DNA of 64,000 nt, from the NCBI GenBank assembly GCA_019639115.1, contig JAHBSM010000001.1, positions 124,001 through 188,000 of the forward strand. Direction: 5' to 3'. This DNA is from Acidobacteriota bacterium (GTDB taxonomy: Bacteria > Acidobacteriota > Blastocatellia > Pyrinomonadales > Pyrinomonadaceae). This document shows, in pieces, positions 25,888 through 35,257 of this stretch. The translations under genes and the position numbers were made by a program. Each line of letters starts with the position of its first letter. Position 1 is the first letter of the stretch. The notes beneath the pieces were generated by a model. It was given only the letters and a program-made list of their open reading frames with translations. It was not told the DNA's origin and searched no databases.

Positions 25888-25900
25888 AAAAATGATTGTG
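25888..25900 (+). repeat. Right copy of 13-bp direct repeat
   Basis: AAAAATGATTGTG, directly outside the IS21-like right end and identical to 22938-22950. Confidence 0.6.
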
Positions 25901-25953
25901 ACATACATCACTTTTCCGATTGACATTCCGAAACCAAAAATGCAATTCTTGCG

Positions 25954-25973
25954 AAGTAAGTAATCACTTACTT
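25954..25973. promoter_or_regulatory. Palindromic operator upstream of the TetR gene
   Basis: AAGTAAGT-AATC-ACTTACTT, a perfect 8-bp inverted repeat with a 4-base spacer. It lies downstream of a TTGACA (25920-25925) and just before the TetR gene. This is the expected size and place for autorepression by the encoded TetR protein. Confidence 0.75.
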
Positions 25974-26036
25974 ACCGGCGTAAGGAGAAGGAACGAATTG
26001 CTGAAGCACCTGTTCAATTGTGAACACACAGGCCGA

Positions 26037-26651
26037 ATGTCCGGCGACGAGCGGCGGGAGCAGATACTGCGCGCTGCCGTTGCATTGTTCTCGCAGAAAG
26101 GATTCAAGGGAACGACGACAAAGGAGATCGCGTCGGCCGTCGGGATATCCGAGGCGATGGTATTTCGCCATTTTGCGTCTAAAGAGGAACTATACCGGGC
26201 ACTGCTTGATGCAAAGGTCTCGGGCGAGGACAAGCCGGTCTTCCCGTGGGAGACATGCGACGACCTGAAGCGTGCGATAGAAGACAAAGACGATCTTGCG
26301 TTCTTCTACAACATTGCTCTCGAGGCAATGAAAAAGCACCAAGAAGATGTGCCTTTCATGAGGCTGATGTTCTATTCGGCGCTCGAGGACCATTCGCTTG
26401 CCGAACAATTCTTTCACGAATTCGTTTCAAGAGTTTACGACTTTATCGGCGGTTATATAGCCGAACGCCAGCGGGACGGAGCGTTCCGCGAAGTAGATCC
26501 AAAAATAGCGGTCAGGGCATTCCTGGGGATGATGATCCATCACTCGCTCAATAACCTATTGTGGGACAAGCGGCGACGGCTGCTCGACATACCGCTTGAG
26601 ACGGCGGCAAAGAATTTTGCAGAGATCATGGTCAACGGCATACGGGCCTGA
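26037..26651 (+). CDS. TetR/AcrR family transcriptional regulator
   Basis: A 204-aa repressor from ATG 26037. A TTG at 25998 with AAGGAG upstream is an alternative start adding 13 residues. The N-terminal helix-turn-helix is clear: RREQILRAAVALFSQKGFKG, then TTKEIASAVGISEAMVFRHF, then ASKEELYRALL. The C-terminal ligand/dimer domain is less conserved. It is first in a run of efflux genes, and a perfect palindrome lies just upstream, so it probably represses itself and the pump. The inducer is unknown. Confidence 0.93.
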   Translation: MSGDERREQILRAAVALFSQKGFKGTTTKEIASAVGISEAMVFRHFASKEELYRALLDAKVSGEDKPVFPWETCDDLKRAIEDKDDLAFFYNIALEAMKKHQEDVPFMRLMFYSALEDHSLAEQFFHEFVSRVYDFIGGYIAERQRDGAFREVDPKIAVRAFLGMMIHHSLNNLLWDKRRRLLDIPLETAAKNFAEIMVNGIRA

Positions 26652-26667
26652 CCCGACCGACACAAAT

Positions 26668-27963
26668 ATGAATCGATACAGATCATTCACAGCTACTTTG
26701 ATCCTGACGGCCATCACTTTCTCGGCGGCATGCGGGTCACGACAGGCTGCCAATGCCAACGCATCAGGCAACGAGGCGAAGATCGTCGATGTGACGACCG
26801 CGCGGGCCGAGGTGCGGCAGCTGCCTACATATTTCGAAGCGACCGGCAATTTGGCCGGCGACCTGCAGACGGATGTGGCACCGGTGGTCGGCGGCAAGAT
26901 CGTACAGGTCAATTTCGATGTGGGTAGCTACGTTGAAAAGGGCAGCGTCCTCGTAAAGCTCGACGACCGCGACGCGCGGATCAGGCTGGACCAGGCCGCC
27001 GCGCAGCTCGAACAGCAGAAGAAAGCGGTCGGAACCGCCGTGGCGGCATTGCGGCAGGCTCAGGTGCGGCTTGGACTGAAGGACGGAGAGAGTTTCGACA
27101 TCGAGACCTTCTCTCAGGTCAAATCCGTCAAGGCGAATCTCGTGCTCGCCGAGAAAGAGCTTGCGCGAGCCGAGAGATTGTACTCGTCGGGCGACGTCTC
27201 AAAGTCGATCTTGGATCAGCGGCGGGCCCAGCGCGACGCGCTGATCGGCCAGCTTGACGAAGCTCGTTCCAACGCCGCGGTCGCCGTCAAGGCGATCAGC
27301 TCCGCTGAGGCGCAGGTTGCGGCAGCCCGCAGCGGCGTAGTGACAGCTCAGACACAGGTCGATCAAGCCCGCAAAGCGCTTTCGGATATGACGATCCTGT
27401 CACCCATAAGCGGCTATATCGCCGAACGGGTGGCCGATCCCGGTGAGTTCGTCACGCCAAACGCGCCAAACACAAAGCTCGCGACGATAGTTAGAACGTC
27501 GTCATTGCGGCTCAAGATCGACGTACCTGAGGCATCGATCGGTAAGGTCGCGGTCGGACAAGGCATCTCGATGCAGACGAGTGCATATCCGGACCGCAGC
27601 TTCGCCGGGACCGTTGTCAGGATGCTGCCTAACGTCAATGCACAAGCACGCACATTGACGGTCGAAGCCGAGATACCGAACCCGAACGGGCTGCTGAAAC
27701 CGGGACAGTTCGCCGTTGTCCGCATCACGCAGTCAAAGGCTGAACCGGCCGTGATGGTCCCGACGTCGGCTGTCGTTACCGAAGGAGATGTCAGCCGAGT
27801 ATATGTCATCCGCGACGGCGCCGCTCGCGAGGTGCTCGTCCAGCTCGGGCTGCTCGACAATGACCGCATTCAGATCAAGCAGGGAGTCGCAGACGGAGAT
27901 ACCGTGGCGACCGGCAGCGTAGGTTCGCTTTACGACGGCGTAATGGTCCGTCAGACGAATTGA
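26668..27963 (+). CDS. RND efflux periplasmic adaptor (membrane fusion protein)
   Basis: 431 aa from ATG 26668. A lipoprotein signal with lipobox (FSAAC, Cys about residue 22) anchors it to the inner membrane. Then come the first barrel-sandwich half (VGGKIVQVNFDVGSYVEKGSVLVKLDDRD), a long helical hairpin at about residues 110-235 with Gln/Ala heptads, the second lipoyl half (ILSPISGYIAERVADPGEFV) and the beta-barrel domain. It links the RND pump to TolC. It follows the TetR gene by 16 bases. Confidence 0.95.
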   Translation: MNRYRSFTATLILTAITFSAACGSRQAANANASGNEAKIVDVTTARAEVRQLPTYFEATGNLAGDLQTDVAPVVGGKIVQVNFDVGSYVEKGSVLVKLDDRDARIRLDQAAAQLEQQKKAVGTAVAALRQAQVRLGLKDGESFDIETFSQVKSVKANLVLAEKELARAERLYSSGDVSKSILDQRRAQRDALIGQLDEARSNAAVAVKAISSAEAQVAAARSGVVTAQTQVDQARKALSDMTILSPISGYIAERVADPGEFVTPNAPNTKLATIVRTSSLRLKIDVPEASIGKVAVGQGISMQTSAYPDRSFAGTVVRMLPNVNAQARTLTVEAEIPNPNGLLKPGQFAVVRITQSKAEPAVMVPTSAVVTEGDVSRVYVIRDGAAREVLVQLGLLDNDRIQIKQGVADGDTVATGSVGSLYDGVMVRQTN

Positions 27964-27973
27964 GGTCGGCAAG

Positions 27974-28408
27974 ATGAGAGAGTTGGTCACCGAGATCGAG
28001 ATCGAAGCGAGCTCCGCGAGAGTCTGGCGTGTGCTCTCGGATCTAGACGCGTACCCGGAGTGGAACAGATTCATCCGTTCGATCACGGGAGAATTAAAGG
28101 TTGGCTCGACGTTAAATGTCAGGATCGAACCCGAATCAGGCCCGGCAGCCCAGATGGCTCCGATCGTCGTCGCGGTCGAACCGGAAAGGCGCTTTGCCTG
28201 GAAAGGCAAACTTGGATTCGGCGGCCTTTTCGACGGTATGCACGAGTTCATCATCGAGCCGATAAGTGAGACAAGGGTCCGGTTCGTGCAACGTGAAGAA
28301 TTTACAGGCATCCTCGTGCCGGTCATCTGGCCGATACTGAGAAAAGGGACAACACAAGGATTCAAGGAAATGAACGAAGCCCTGCGAAAGCGGGCCGAGG
28401 GCAACTGA
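27974..28408 (+). CDS. SRPBCC domain protein inside the efflux operon
   Basis: 144 aa. It has a typical SRPBCC/START-like sequence: EIEIEASSARVWRVLSDLDAYPEWNRFIRSITGE at the N-terminus, a Phe/Trp-lined mid-region (RRFAWKGKLGFGGLFDGMHEF) and a C-terminal helix (GTTQGFKEMNEALRKR). The family binds hydrophobic small molecules. It is placed between the adaptor and the pump, 10 and 23 bases from its neighbours, so it is certainly co-transcribed. A role in carrying or sensing the pump substrate is inference. Confidence 0.88.
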   Translation: MRELVTEIEIEASSARVWRVLSDLDAYPEWNRFIRSITGELKVGSTLNVRIEPESGPAAQMAPIVVAVEPERRFAWKGKLGFGGLFDGMHEFIIEPISETRVRFVQREEFTGILVPVIWPILRKGTTQGFKEMNEALRKRAEGN

Positions 28409-28431
28409 TCAGTTAGGGAGATCGAGATCTT

Positions 28432-31400
28432 ATGCAATGGTTAGCTGAAATATGCGTTAAGCGGCCTGTTTTCGCGACGATGTTGATCCTGTCGCTGGTC
28501 GTGGTCGGAGCGTTCTCGTTCCTCAGCTTGGGCGTCGATCTGTTCCCGAAGATCGATTTCCCGACCGTGACCGTCACGGTGGTCAACCCCGGCGCCAGCC
28601 CGCAGGAGATCGAGACCGAGATCACCGACAAGATCGAGGAGGCTGTAAATACAATTAGCGGCATCGACGAGATGCGCTCGAGTTCGGTCGAGGGGATCTC
28701 GCAGGTCTTCGTTCAATTCGTACTCGAAAAGGATGTGAACATCGCGGCTCAGGAGGTCGAGAACCGAGTCCAGACCGTGATACCGCGCCTGCCTGAAACG
28801 GCAAAGCAGCCCACCGTACAGAAGCTCGATACCGATGCCGCGCCCGTACTTCGGATATCGGTCTCGGCCCCGCGAAATCTGACCGAGATCACGGAGACCG
28901 CAAAGAAAAAGATCAAACAGCCGCTTGAATCCGTCAATGGCGTCGGCCAGATCTCGATAATCGGCGGCCGCGAACGCCAGATAAACGTCTGGGTCGATCC
29001 GGACAAACTGCGTTCGTATAACATCACGCCGGCCGAGGTCGTAGGTGCGTTAAAGATCCAAAACGTCGAATTCCCGAGCGGCCGGCTCGACGAAGGCCAG
29101 AAAGAAACGGCCGTGCGCACAGTAGGCAAACTGCAAAGCGTTGCCGAATTCAACGATGTGGTGGTGTCCACGCGCGGCACCTATCAGGTCAAGGTCAAAG
29201 ATATCGGATACGTCGAGGACGGGTCCGAAGAGGTAAGAAGCGAGGCCAGGCTGAATGGCCAGCCCGCCGTGACGCTTGTCGTATCAAAGCAGTCCGGACA
29301 GAACACTGTCGCGGTCGCAAGGGAGATCAAATCAAGACTGGCAGATATACAAGCATCGCTGCCGGTCGGCTACGAGATGCGCGTGATCGGCGACAACTCG
29401 ATCTTTATCGAGAATTCGCTCCACGCGATCGAAGAGCACTTGATAGTGGGCTCGATACTGGCGGCGATCGTCGTGTTCCTGTTCCTGTGGAGTTTCCGCT
29501 CGACATTCATTGCGGGTCTTGCGATCCCGACATCGATAATTTCGACATTCGGGTTGATGTATGCGATGGGCTACACGCTCAATTCGATCACGATGCTCAG
29601 CCTCACGCTGATGGTCGGTATCGTGATAGACGACGCGATCGTGGTGCTCGAGAACATCTATCGATTTGTCGAAGAGAAGGGTATGAACCCATTCCAAGCG
29701 GCGATCGAAGGCACGCGCGAGATCGGCCTGGCCGTTCTGGCGACCACTTTGTCATTGATGGCGGTGTTCGTGCCTATCGGATTCATGCAGGGCATCGTCG
29801 GCCGGTTCATGTCTTCGTTCGGACTGACTGCGTCGTTCGCGGTCGGCGTGAGCTTGATCGTTTCTTTCACGCTGACGCCGATGCTGGCTGCACGCCTGAT
29901 AAAGGCAAAGAAGGAGACCCACGAGCCGCCGGCCGAGACGGATGAGATCTCGGGCGATGGTATGCTGGCCCGGCCGGCTGAACCCGAATCGCATTACAAA
30001 GGATGGTTCGGCCGCGTCGATGCCGTCTATGCCGGCCTGCTGAGATTCTCGATGTCGCATCGCTGGGTGATAGTGCTGCTGTGCATTCTGGTTTTTGCGA
30101 GCACAGTGCCGCTATTCATGTACGTCGGCAAGAATTTCCTGCCCGTCGATGACCAGTCACAGTTCGAGATCTCGATACGCACACCCGAAGGGTCGAGCAT
30201 CTCGCAGAGTGCCCAGATATTCGAACGGATAGCCGGTGAGGTCCGAAAGATGCCGGGCGTGACGGACACGCTTTCGACGGTCGGCGGCGGCACACAGCAA
30301 GTGGTCAACGCCGGTACGATCTACGTAAAACTCACGGACATCAAGGAACGCAGCCGTTCGCAGGAGCAGATCATGGCCGCCACACGCGACCTGCTAGCAA
30401 AGGATTTTCCGCCTGAGCTGCGGACGAGCGTCCAGCAGGTGCAGGCTTTCTCCGGCGGCGGTTTTCGCAACGCGAACGTACAATTCCTGATCTCGGGGCC
30501 CGATATCAAAAAGCTCGAGGAATACTCACAGAAGATACTCGCAAAAATGAAGTCGATACCCGACGCTGTCGATGTGGACTCGACTCTCATCTCAGGTAAG
30601 CCAGAGGTCCAGCTCGAGGTCGATCGCGCGACGGCTGCCGATCTGGGCGTCCGCGTTGGCGACGTATCGCAGGCTCTCAATACGCTTATAGCCGGACAGG
30701 ACGCGACGACCTACAACAGCGGTTCGGACCAGTACGATGTGACCGTGCGTTCGATCAATCCGTTTCGAACAAGTGTCGAAGGGCTGAAACGCGTGATCGT
30801 GCCGTCATCAAAGCTCGGATGGGTGACGCTCGATCGCGTGGTGACGGCGAAAGAAGGCACCGGACCGAGCTCGATCGACCGTACAAATCGCCAGCGTCAG
30901 GTTACGCTGCTCGCAAACACCAAACCCGGCGGGTCGGCAGCGGCGATCACGTCCGCTATCAATGACTATGTAAAAGAGCTCGGTATAGACAAGGCCCCGG
31001 GCTACCGCACCGGTTACGTAGGCCAGTCAAAAGAGATGGGCAAGGCAGGCTTCTATTTCTTGCTGGCCTTTGTGCTGTCGTTCATCTTTATGTACATCGT
31101 GCTGGCGGCACAGTTCGAGTCGTTCATCCATCCGGTGACGATCCTGCTGACGCTGCCGCTGTCGATCCCGTTCGGTATCGTCAGCCTGTTGATCGCGGGC
31201 CAGACCGTAAATATCTTTTCGGGCCTCGGATTGCTGCTGCTTTTCGGTGTCGTTAAAAAGAACGCGATCTTGCAGATCGATCACACCAACCATTTGCGTT
31301 CGCAGGGAATGAATCGCTATGACGCGATCATCCAGGCAAATCGCGACCGGCTGCGTCCGATCCTGATGACCACGATCGCGTTGGTCGCGGGCATGATCCC

Positions 31401-31641
31401 GCTCGTTCTGTCGAGCGGTGCCGGGTCCGGTACTAATCGCTCGATCGGCGTGCTGGTCGTCGGCGGACAGAGCCTCTGTCTGCTTCTGACTCTGCTTGCC
31501 GTGCCGGTGTTCTATTCGATCTTCGACGATCTTGCGGAGATGCGGATATTTCGTTTCGTGAGCCGATTCTCGGAATGGCTCTTTGGCGGCATACGCCGTC
31601 GCGTGATGGGAGCCGCGAGTAGCATAGTCGGAAAGAACTGA
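28432..31641 (+). CDS. RND multidrug efflux transporter (HAE1/AcrB-like)
   Basis: 1069 aa, full length for AcrB-like pumps. Twelve TM segments are arranged in two repeats with two large periplasmic loops. The proton-relay pair is D400-D401 in GIVIDDAIVVLENIYR (TM4), and the matching Lys is in GVVKKNAILQIDH (K942/K943, TM10). The N-terminus (AEICVKRPVFATMLIL) and FPKIDFPTVTV are classic. It exports lipophilic compounds using the proton gradient with the adaptor and TolC of this operon. Its stop overlaps the next start (TGATG). Confidence 0.96.
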   Translation: MQWLAEICVKRPVFATMLILSLVVVGAFSFLSLGVDLFPKIDFPTVTVTVVNPGASPQEIETEITDKIEEAVNTISGIDEMRSSSVEGISQVFVQFVLEKDVNIAAQEVENRVQTVIPRLPETAKQPTVQKLDTDAAPVLRISVSAPRNLTEITETAKKKIKQPLESVNGVGQISIIGGRERQINVWVDPDKLRSYNITPAEVVGALKIQNVEFPSGRLDEGQKETAVRTVGKLQSVAEFNDVVVSTRGTYQVKVKDIGYVEDGSEEVRSEARLNGQPAVTLVVSKQSGQNTVAVAREIKSRLADIQASLPVGYEMRVIGDNSIFIENSLHAIEEHLIVGSILAAIVVFLFLWSFRSTFIAGLAIPTSIISTFGLMYAMGYTLNSITMLSLTLMVGIVIDDAIVVLENIYRFVEEKGMNPFQAAIEGTREIGLAVLATTLSLMAVFVPIGFMQGIVGRFMSSFGLTASFAVGVSLIVSFTLTPMLAARLIKAKKETHEPPAETDEISGDGMLARPAEPESHYKGWFGRVDAVYAGLLRFSMSHRWVIVLLCILVFASTVPLFMYVGKNFLPVDDQSQFEISIRTPEGSSISQSAQIFERIAGEVRKMPGVTDTLSTVGGGTQQVVNAGTIYVKLTDIKERSRSQEQIMAATRDLLAKDFPPELRTSVQQVQAFSGGGFRNANVQFLISGPDIKKLEEYSQKILAKMKSIPDAVDVDSTLISGKPEVQLEVDRATAADLGVRVGDVSQALNTLIAGQDATTYNSGSDQYDVTVRSINPFRTSVEGLKRVIVPSSKLGWVTLDRVVTAKEGTGPSSIDRTNRQRQVTLLANTKPGGSAAAITSAINDYVKELGIDKAPGYRTGYVGQSKEMGKAGFYFLLAFVLSFIFMYIVLAAQFESFIHPVTILLTLPLSIPFGIVSLLIAGQTVNIFSGLGLLLLFGVVKKNAILQIDHTNHLRSQGMNRYDAIIQANRDRLRPILMTTIALVAGMIPLVLSSGAGSGTNRSIGVLVVGGQSLCLLLTLLAVPVFYSIFDDLAEMRIFRFVSRFSEWLFGGIRRRVMGAASSIVGKN

Positions 31642-32108
31642 TGAAGACCGAGCGCGACAATCCGGGCGTGATCGCACCTCCGCCGCTAGTGTTTGCAGGC
31701 GGTGCGGTTGCTGCATTCGTCATCAACTGGCTGTGGCCGTGGCCAGTATTGGCCGGTTGGTACAGATGGGCGATCGGCGGAGTATTGGTCGCTACGGGGC
31801 TCGGCGTGATCGCCACCGCGTTCGTCCAGATGCGTCGGGCTCGAACGAATATCGAACCGTGGAAGCCGACGACGGCGATCATCGATCGAGGGCTCTATGC
31901 GTTCTCTCGCAATCCGATCTATGCGGCGATGGCGATAGGGTTCATTGGGCTGGCGGCATTGGCAAACTCGGTCTGGTTCATTTTTATTTTGCCGATATGC
32001 GTGGCGATCATCCATTTCGGCGTGATCTTACGCGAGGAGCGGTATCTCGAGGCTAAGTTCGGCGAGGAATACTTGAATTATAAACGGCGTGTCAGACGCT
32101 GGATCTAG
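31641..32108 (+). CDS. Isoprenylcysteine carboxyl methyltransferase (ICMT)-like membrane protein
   Basis: 155 aa with about four TM segments. The C-terminal part has the ICMT/PEMT signature: GLYAFSRNPIYAAMAIGFIGLA and REERYLEAKFGEEYLNYKRRVRRW, the SAM-binding region of this membrane methyltransferase superfamily. Bacterial members modify unknown small molecules or lipids. It overlaps the pump gene by one base and precedes tolC, so it belongs to the efflux operon. Substrate modification before export is a guess. Confidence 0.87.
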   Translation: MKTERDNPGVIAPPPLVFAGGAVAAFVINWLWPWPVLAGWYRWAIGGVLVATGLGVIATAFVQMRRARTNIEPWKPTTAIIDRGLYAFSRNPIYAAMAIGFIGLAALANSVWFIFILPICVAIIHFGVILREERYLEAKFGEEYLNYKRRVRRWI

Positions 32109-32143
32109 GGCCTCGGCCTCGGATCGACGATCTAAATATTCAT

Positions 32144-33865
32144 ATGTCCAGGCATTTATTGGCATTCATAACGATCGGGCTCGCGGCAATTGCGGCGGCG
32201 GGACAAACACCGACGCCGACGCCGTACGACGCGGACGCTCAGGGCCGTCCGGCCGAGGCCGTGCCGGGTGTTCAGCAGGTAGCGCCGGACTACCGCTCGG
32301 ACACGCGCGTGCTGCCCGATCTGGGCCGCGTCGGTGTCGATCAAGCGAACGTGAGGCCGTTGACGCTGGCCGAGACCATCGAGATGGCGCTCGAGAACAA
32401 CAAGGATATCTCGATCACGCGGCGTTCGATCACATCGGCCGAGTTCGACCTGAGAGCGGCGCGCGGCGGATTTCAGCCGCGGCTGACGGGCCAGGCATTC
32501 TACGATCGGGTCACGAATCCGAACGTGAGCATTTTCAGCACGAACAGCAAAGCCACTCAAGCCACCGTCGTCGGCAATGCGGCGATCACGGGCTTTGTGC
32601 CGCGATACGGTACGGTCATCACGGGCGGCGTCAATAACTCGCGCATTACGACCGACAACCCCATCACGATCCTGAGCCCGCAGTATAATGCGAGTCTCAA
32701 TTTCGGCATCACGCAGCCATTGCTCAGGGGACGAAAGATCGATGCGGGCCGCCGAGCCATCGAGATCGCCAAGGTCAACCTCGAGCTCACCGATACACAA
32801 TTCCGACAACGTTCGATCGAGGTCGTGACCGCCGTTGAAAAAGCGTATTGGGATCTTGTATTCGCGTTACGCAACCTGCAGGTACAGCGTGACAGCGTCC
32901 GCGACGCTAAGGATCAGCTTGAGCACAATCGGCGTCTTGTCGAAGAAGGCCAGCTTGCGCCGATCGACATCGTAGCGGCCGAGACGCAGGTGGCTAACTT
33001 CGAACAAGCGGTCTATGACGCGCTCAACGCCGTGAATATCGCCGAGAATGTCGTAAAGAACCTGATAGCTCCGCGCCGCGGCGACCGCCTGTGGGGCCAG
33101 GCGATATTGCCGGTCGAGTCCGTAGAGAAGGCAAACCCCGATCCGACACTATCCGACGCCATGGACCTGGCGATAAAGAACCGCCCCGAACTGGATCTGA
33201 ATTCCGCTCAGCAGGACATCAACAGGATCGATCAGCGGTACTATCGCGAACAATCGCGGCCTCAGGTCGATCTGACGGCAAGTTATACTTCGGCCGGCGT
33301 CGGCGGCAGTCAGAATCCGGGATTCACCAGCCCGTTCCCGCTGCCTTGTACGACCAACCCTTCGTCGCCGGCCTGTGCTCAGCAGCAGGCTAATCTCGCG
33401 CTTCTGACCGGCAATCCGTACAGCGGCGTATTCGCTAATAGATATCCGGAGTACAAGGTCGGCGTTACGTTCAACGTGCCTCTCTTCGGTGACAAGACCG
33501 CCAGCGCTCAGCTCGGCAGGGCAAAGGTCGAGGCTGAGAAGCTGCTCGACCAACGCGAACAGATCGAGCAGGCGATACAGGTCGAAGTGCGGAACGCGCT
33601 CCAGGCGGTCAGAACCGGAGAGGCAAGGCTGCGTGCGGCGGCGATAGCTCGCGAGAACTCGTTGCGGCAATACGAGAGCGAACGCAGGAAGCTGGACGAG
33701 GGCCAATCAGATGTTTACAAGGTGCTCGAACGCCAGACCGCCCTCGCAATAGCACGCAGCAACGAATTGAGAGCAAGGACCGAACTCAACAAGGCGATCG
33801 CCGAGCTCCAGCGGGCAACAGGCAACACGCTGGCGGCGAACAACATAAGAGCATTACCCAAATGA
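32144..33865 (+). CDS. TolC family outer membrane efflux protein
   Basis: 573 aa. A signal peptide (about residues 1-20) is followed by a Thr/Pro linker and two OEP repeats: LTLAETIEMALENNKDISITRRSI at about 68-91 and DAMDLAIKNRPELDLNSAQQDI at about 343-364. Long coiled helices rich in Glu/Gln/Arg form the periplasmic tunnel. A loop with two Cys (LPCTTNPSSPACAQQQ) near residue 405 could form a disulphide. It forms the outer-membrane channel of this tripartite pump. Its stop overlaps the next gene by four bases (ATGA). Confidence 0.95.
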   Translation: MSRHLLAFITIGLAAIAAAGQTPTPTPYDADAQGRPAEAVPGVQQVAPDYRSDTRVLPDLGRVGVDQANVRPLTLAETIEMALENNKDISITRRSITSAEFDLRAARGGFQPRLTGQAFYDRVTNPNVSIFSTNSKATQATVVGNAAITGFVPRYGTVITGGVNNSRITTDNPITILSPQYNASLNFGITQPLLRGRKIDAGRRAIEIAKVNLELTDTQFRQRSIEVVTAVEKAYWDLVFALRNLQVQRDSVRDAKDQLEHNRRLVEEGQLAPIDIVAAETQVANFEQAVYDALNAVNIAENVVKNLIAPRRGDRLWGQAILPVESVEKANPDPTLSDAMDLAIKNRPELDLNSAQQDINRIDQRYYREQSRPQVDLTASYTSAGVGGSQNPGFTSPFPLPCTTNPSSPACAQQQANLALLTGNPYSGVFANRYPEYKVGVTFNVPLFGDKTASAQLGRAKVEAEKLLDQREQIEQAIQVEVRNALQAVRTGEARLRAAAIARENSLRQYESERRKLDEGQSDVYKVLERQTALAIARSNELRARTELNKAIAELQRATGNTLAANNIRALPK

Positions 33866-34848
33866 AAGCAGTGATCGCAACCGGTGCCCGCACGGCGGAC
33901 GGCGTTGAACTTGCGAACGCAGTCACGCCGGGCCAACCGGGGCCGGGCGAGATCCTGGTTCGGGTCAGGGCAGCAGGGCTAAACCGTGCTGACCTTTTGC
34001 AGGCGAGGGGATTATATCCGCCGCCGCCCGGTTTTGATCCGGATCGCCCCGGACTGGAGTTTGCAGGTGATGTTGCAGCTATAGGCGACGACGTCGAGGA
34101 TCACAAGATCGGCGAACGGGTCTTTGGTATCGCCGCTGGCGAAGCACAAGCAGAATATCTCCTGATCCGAGGTGACCATACCGCGGCAATTCCGGCCAAT
34201 ATGTCCTATGCGGAAGCGGCCGCCGTCCCTGAGGCATTCATTACTGCCAATGATGCAATGATCACGCAGGCCGCGCTCGAGGCAGGTGAGACCGTCTTGA
34301 TCCACGCTGTCGGTTCGGGCGTGGGCCTTGCTGCGCTGCAGATCGCTACAGCGGTGGGTGCGACCCCGATCGGCACGTCGCGAACCTCCGAAAAGCTCGA
34401 AAAATGTCGTTCGTTAGGACTTCGCTACGCCCTTGCGGTCCCTGAACGGGCCGAATTTGCTGATCGCGTGGCAGACATCACGGGCGGCCGAGGCGTCGAC
34501 GTAATTCTCGACCTTGTCGGCGGCTCCTATCTCGCTGAGAACCTTGCCGCGCTTGCGAGGAAGGGACGGATGATATTTGTAGGTTTGACCGGCGGCACAA
34601 GGGCTGAGATCGATCTGGCCGTCGTCCTTGCAAAGCGGGCCGAATTGCGTGGAACGGTTCTTCGCTCGCGAAGCGATCAAGAGAAAGCTGAGGCAATGGC
34701 TAGATTTCGACGAGACGTCGTTCCGCATTTGGCTGCGGGCACCATGAGCGCGATCGTTGACAGGGTGTATCCTGCGGCTGAAGTGAGGCAAGCGTACTCC
34801 TATCTGGCTTCCAACGAGAGTTTCGGAAAGGTAGTACTGGAGTTCTGA
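33862..34848 (+). CDS. NAD(P)H quinone oxidoreductase (zinc-free MDR, PIG3-like)
   Basis: 328 aa medium-chain dehydrogenase/reductase without zinc ligands. The N-terminal GroES-like domain has RVRAAGLNRADLLQARG and PGLEFAGDVAAIG. The Rossmann domain has ETVLIHAVGSGVGLAALQIA and a later GGRGVDVILDLVGG. The closest class by eye is the PIG3/QOR-like quinone reductases. The gene overlaps tolC, so it is the last member of the efflux operon and may reduce redox-active substrates of the pump. Confidence 0.88.
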   Translation: MKAVIATGARTADGVELANAVTPGQPGPGEILVRVRAAGLNRADLLQARGLYPPPPGFDPDRPGLEFAGDVAAIGDDVEDHKIGERVFGIAAGEAQAEYLLIRGDHTAAIPANMSYAEAAAVPEAFITANDAMITQAALEAGETVLIHAVGSGVGLAALQIATAVGATPIGTSRTSEKLEKCRSLGLRYALAVPERAEFADRVADITGGRGVDVILDLVGGSYLAENLAALARKGRMIFVGLTGGTRAEIDLAVVLAKRAELRGTVLRSRSDQEKAEAMARFRRDVVPHLAAGTMSAIVDRVYPAAEVRQAYSYLASNESFGKVVLEF

Positions 34849-35117
34849 TCGGTGATGCGTTCTGCAGCTTCATCTGTGACTATGCAAAGGCCCGCTACAC
34901 CGCCGGCATCGAGAGCTTCCATGAATAGCTCGGCCTGTCGATAGGTCAAACCGCCTGCTTCTCGACGCTGGAACGAAACGACCGACCACCGAGCCTCTTT
35001 TAACTCGGAGGCTGCGTCGTCGGAAACAGGCGCAGGCAGCCCGGCCGCCGATCCCTCGACCTTAGAGGTCTTGCTCGGCAGATGATCGAGTCCCGATCGC
35101 ATCTCCTGTATCAGCAT
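34800..35117 (-). CDS. Hypothetical protein, 105 aa
   Basis: Not a recognised family. The middle (ARWSVVSFQRREAGGLTYRQAE, then LFMEALDAGGVAGLCIVTDEAAERI) has convincing coding character. The last ~16 residues overlap the end of the convergent oxidoreductase gene. The first ~25 residues are less certain; another ATG lies five codons in. No signal peptide or TM segment. Confidence 0.5.
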   Translation of the reverse strand: MLIQEMRSGLDHLPSKTSKVEGSAAGLPAPVSDDAASELKEARWSVVSFQRREAGGLTYRQAELFMEALDAGGVAGLCIVTDEAAERITDQNSSTTFPKLSLEAR

Positions 35118-35257
35118 TTGTTGCGCTTTGAGAAAATATCACAAGCCGGCGAGGCTGTAAACGCTTTTTTTGGATCTGTGCCGACAGCGGGCCCCCGGCA
35201 TCGGTATAATAGGCATGGGGCCTTGCGGTGCCGGCGACCGATGGCTTTATTAGAAGT

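Larger units (their letters stand above)
22938..25900. mobile_element. Candidate transposase-less mobile cassette / phage-remnant island
   Basis: The outer limits are a 13-bp direct repeat AAAAATGATTGTG at 22938-22950 and 25888-25900. Inside, inverted IS21-like terminal sequences lie at 23059-23082 and 25859-25882 (21 of 24 positions match by eye). The contents are a gpF-ADP-ribosyltransferase gene, a 60-codon gene and an interrupted phage-like gene. No istA, istB or other recombinase is present. The boundaries are uncertain because the two repeat types do not coincide on the left: about 110 bases separate them. Confidence 0.45.
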
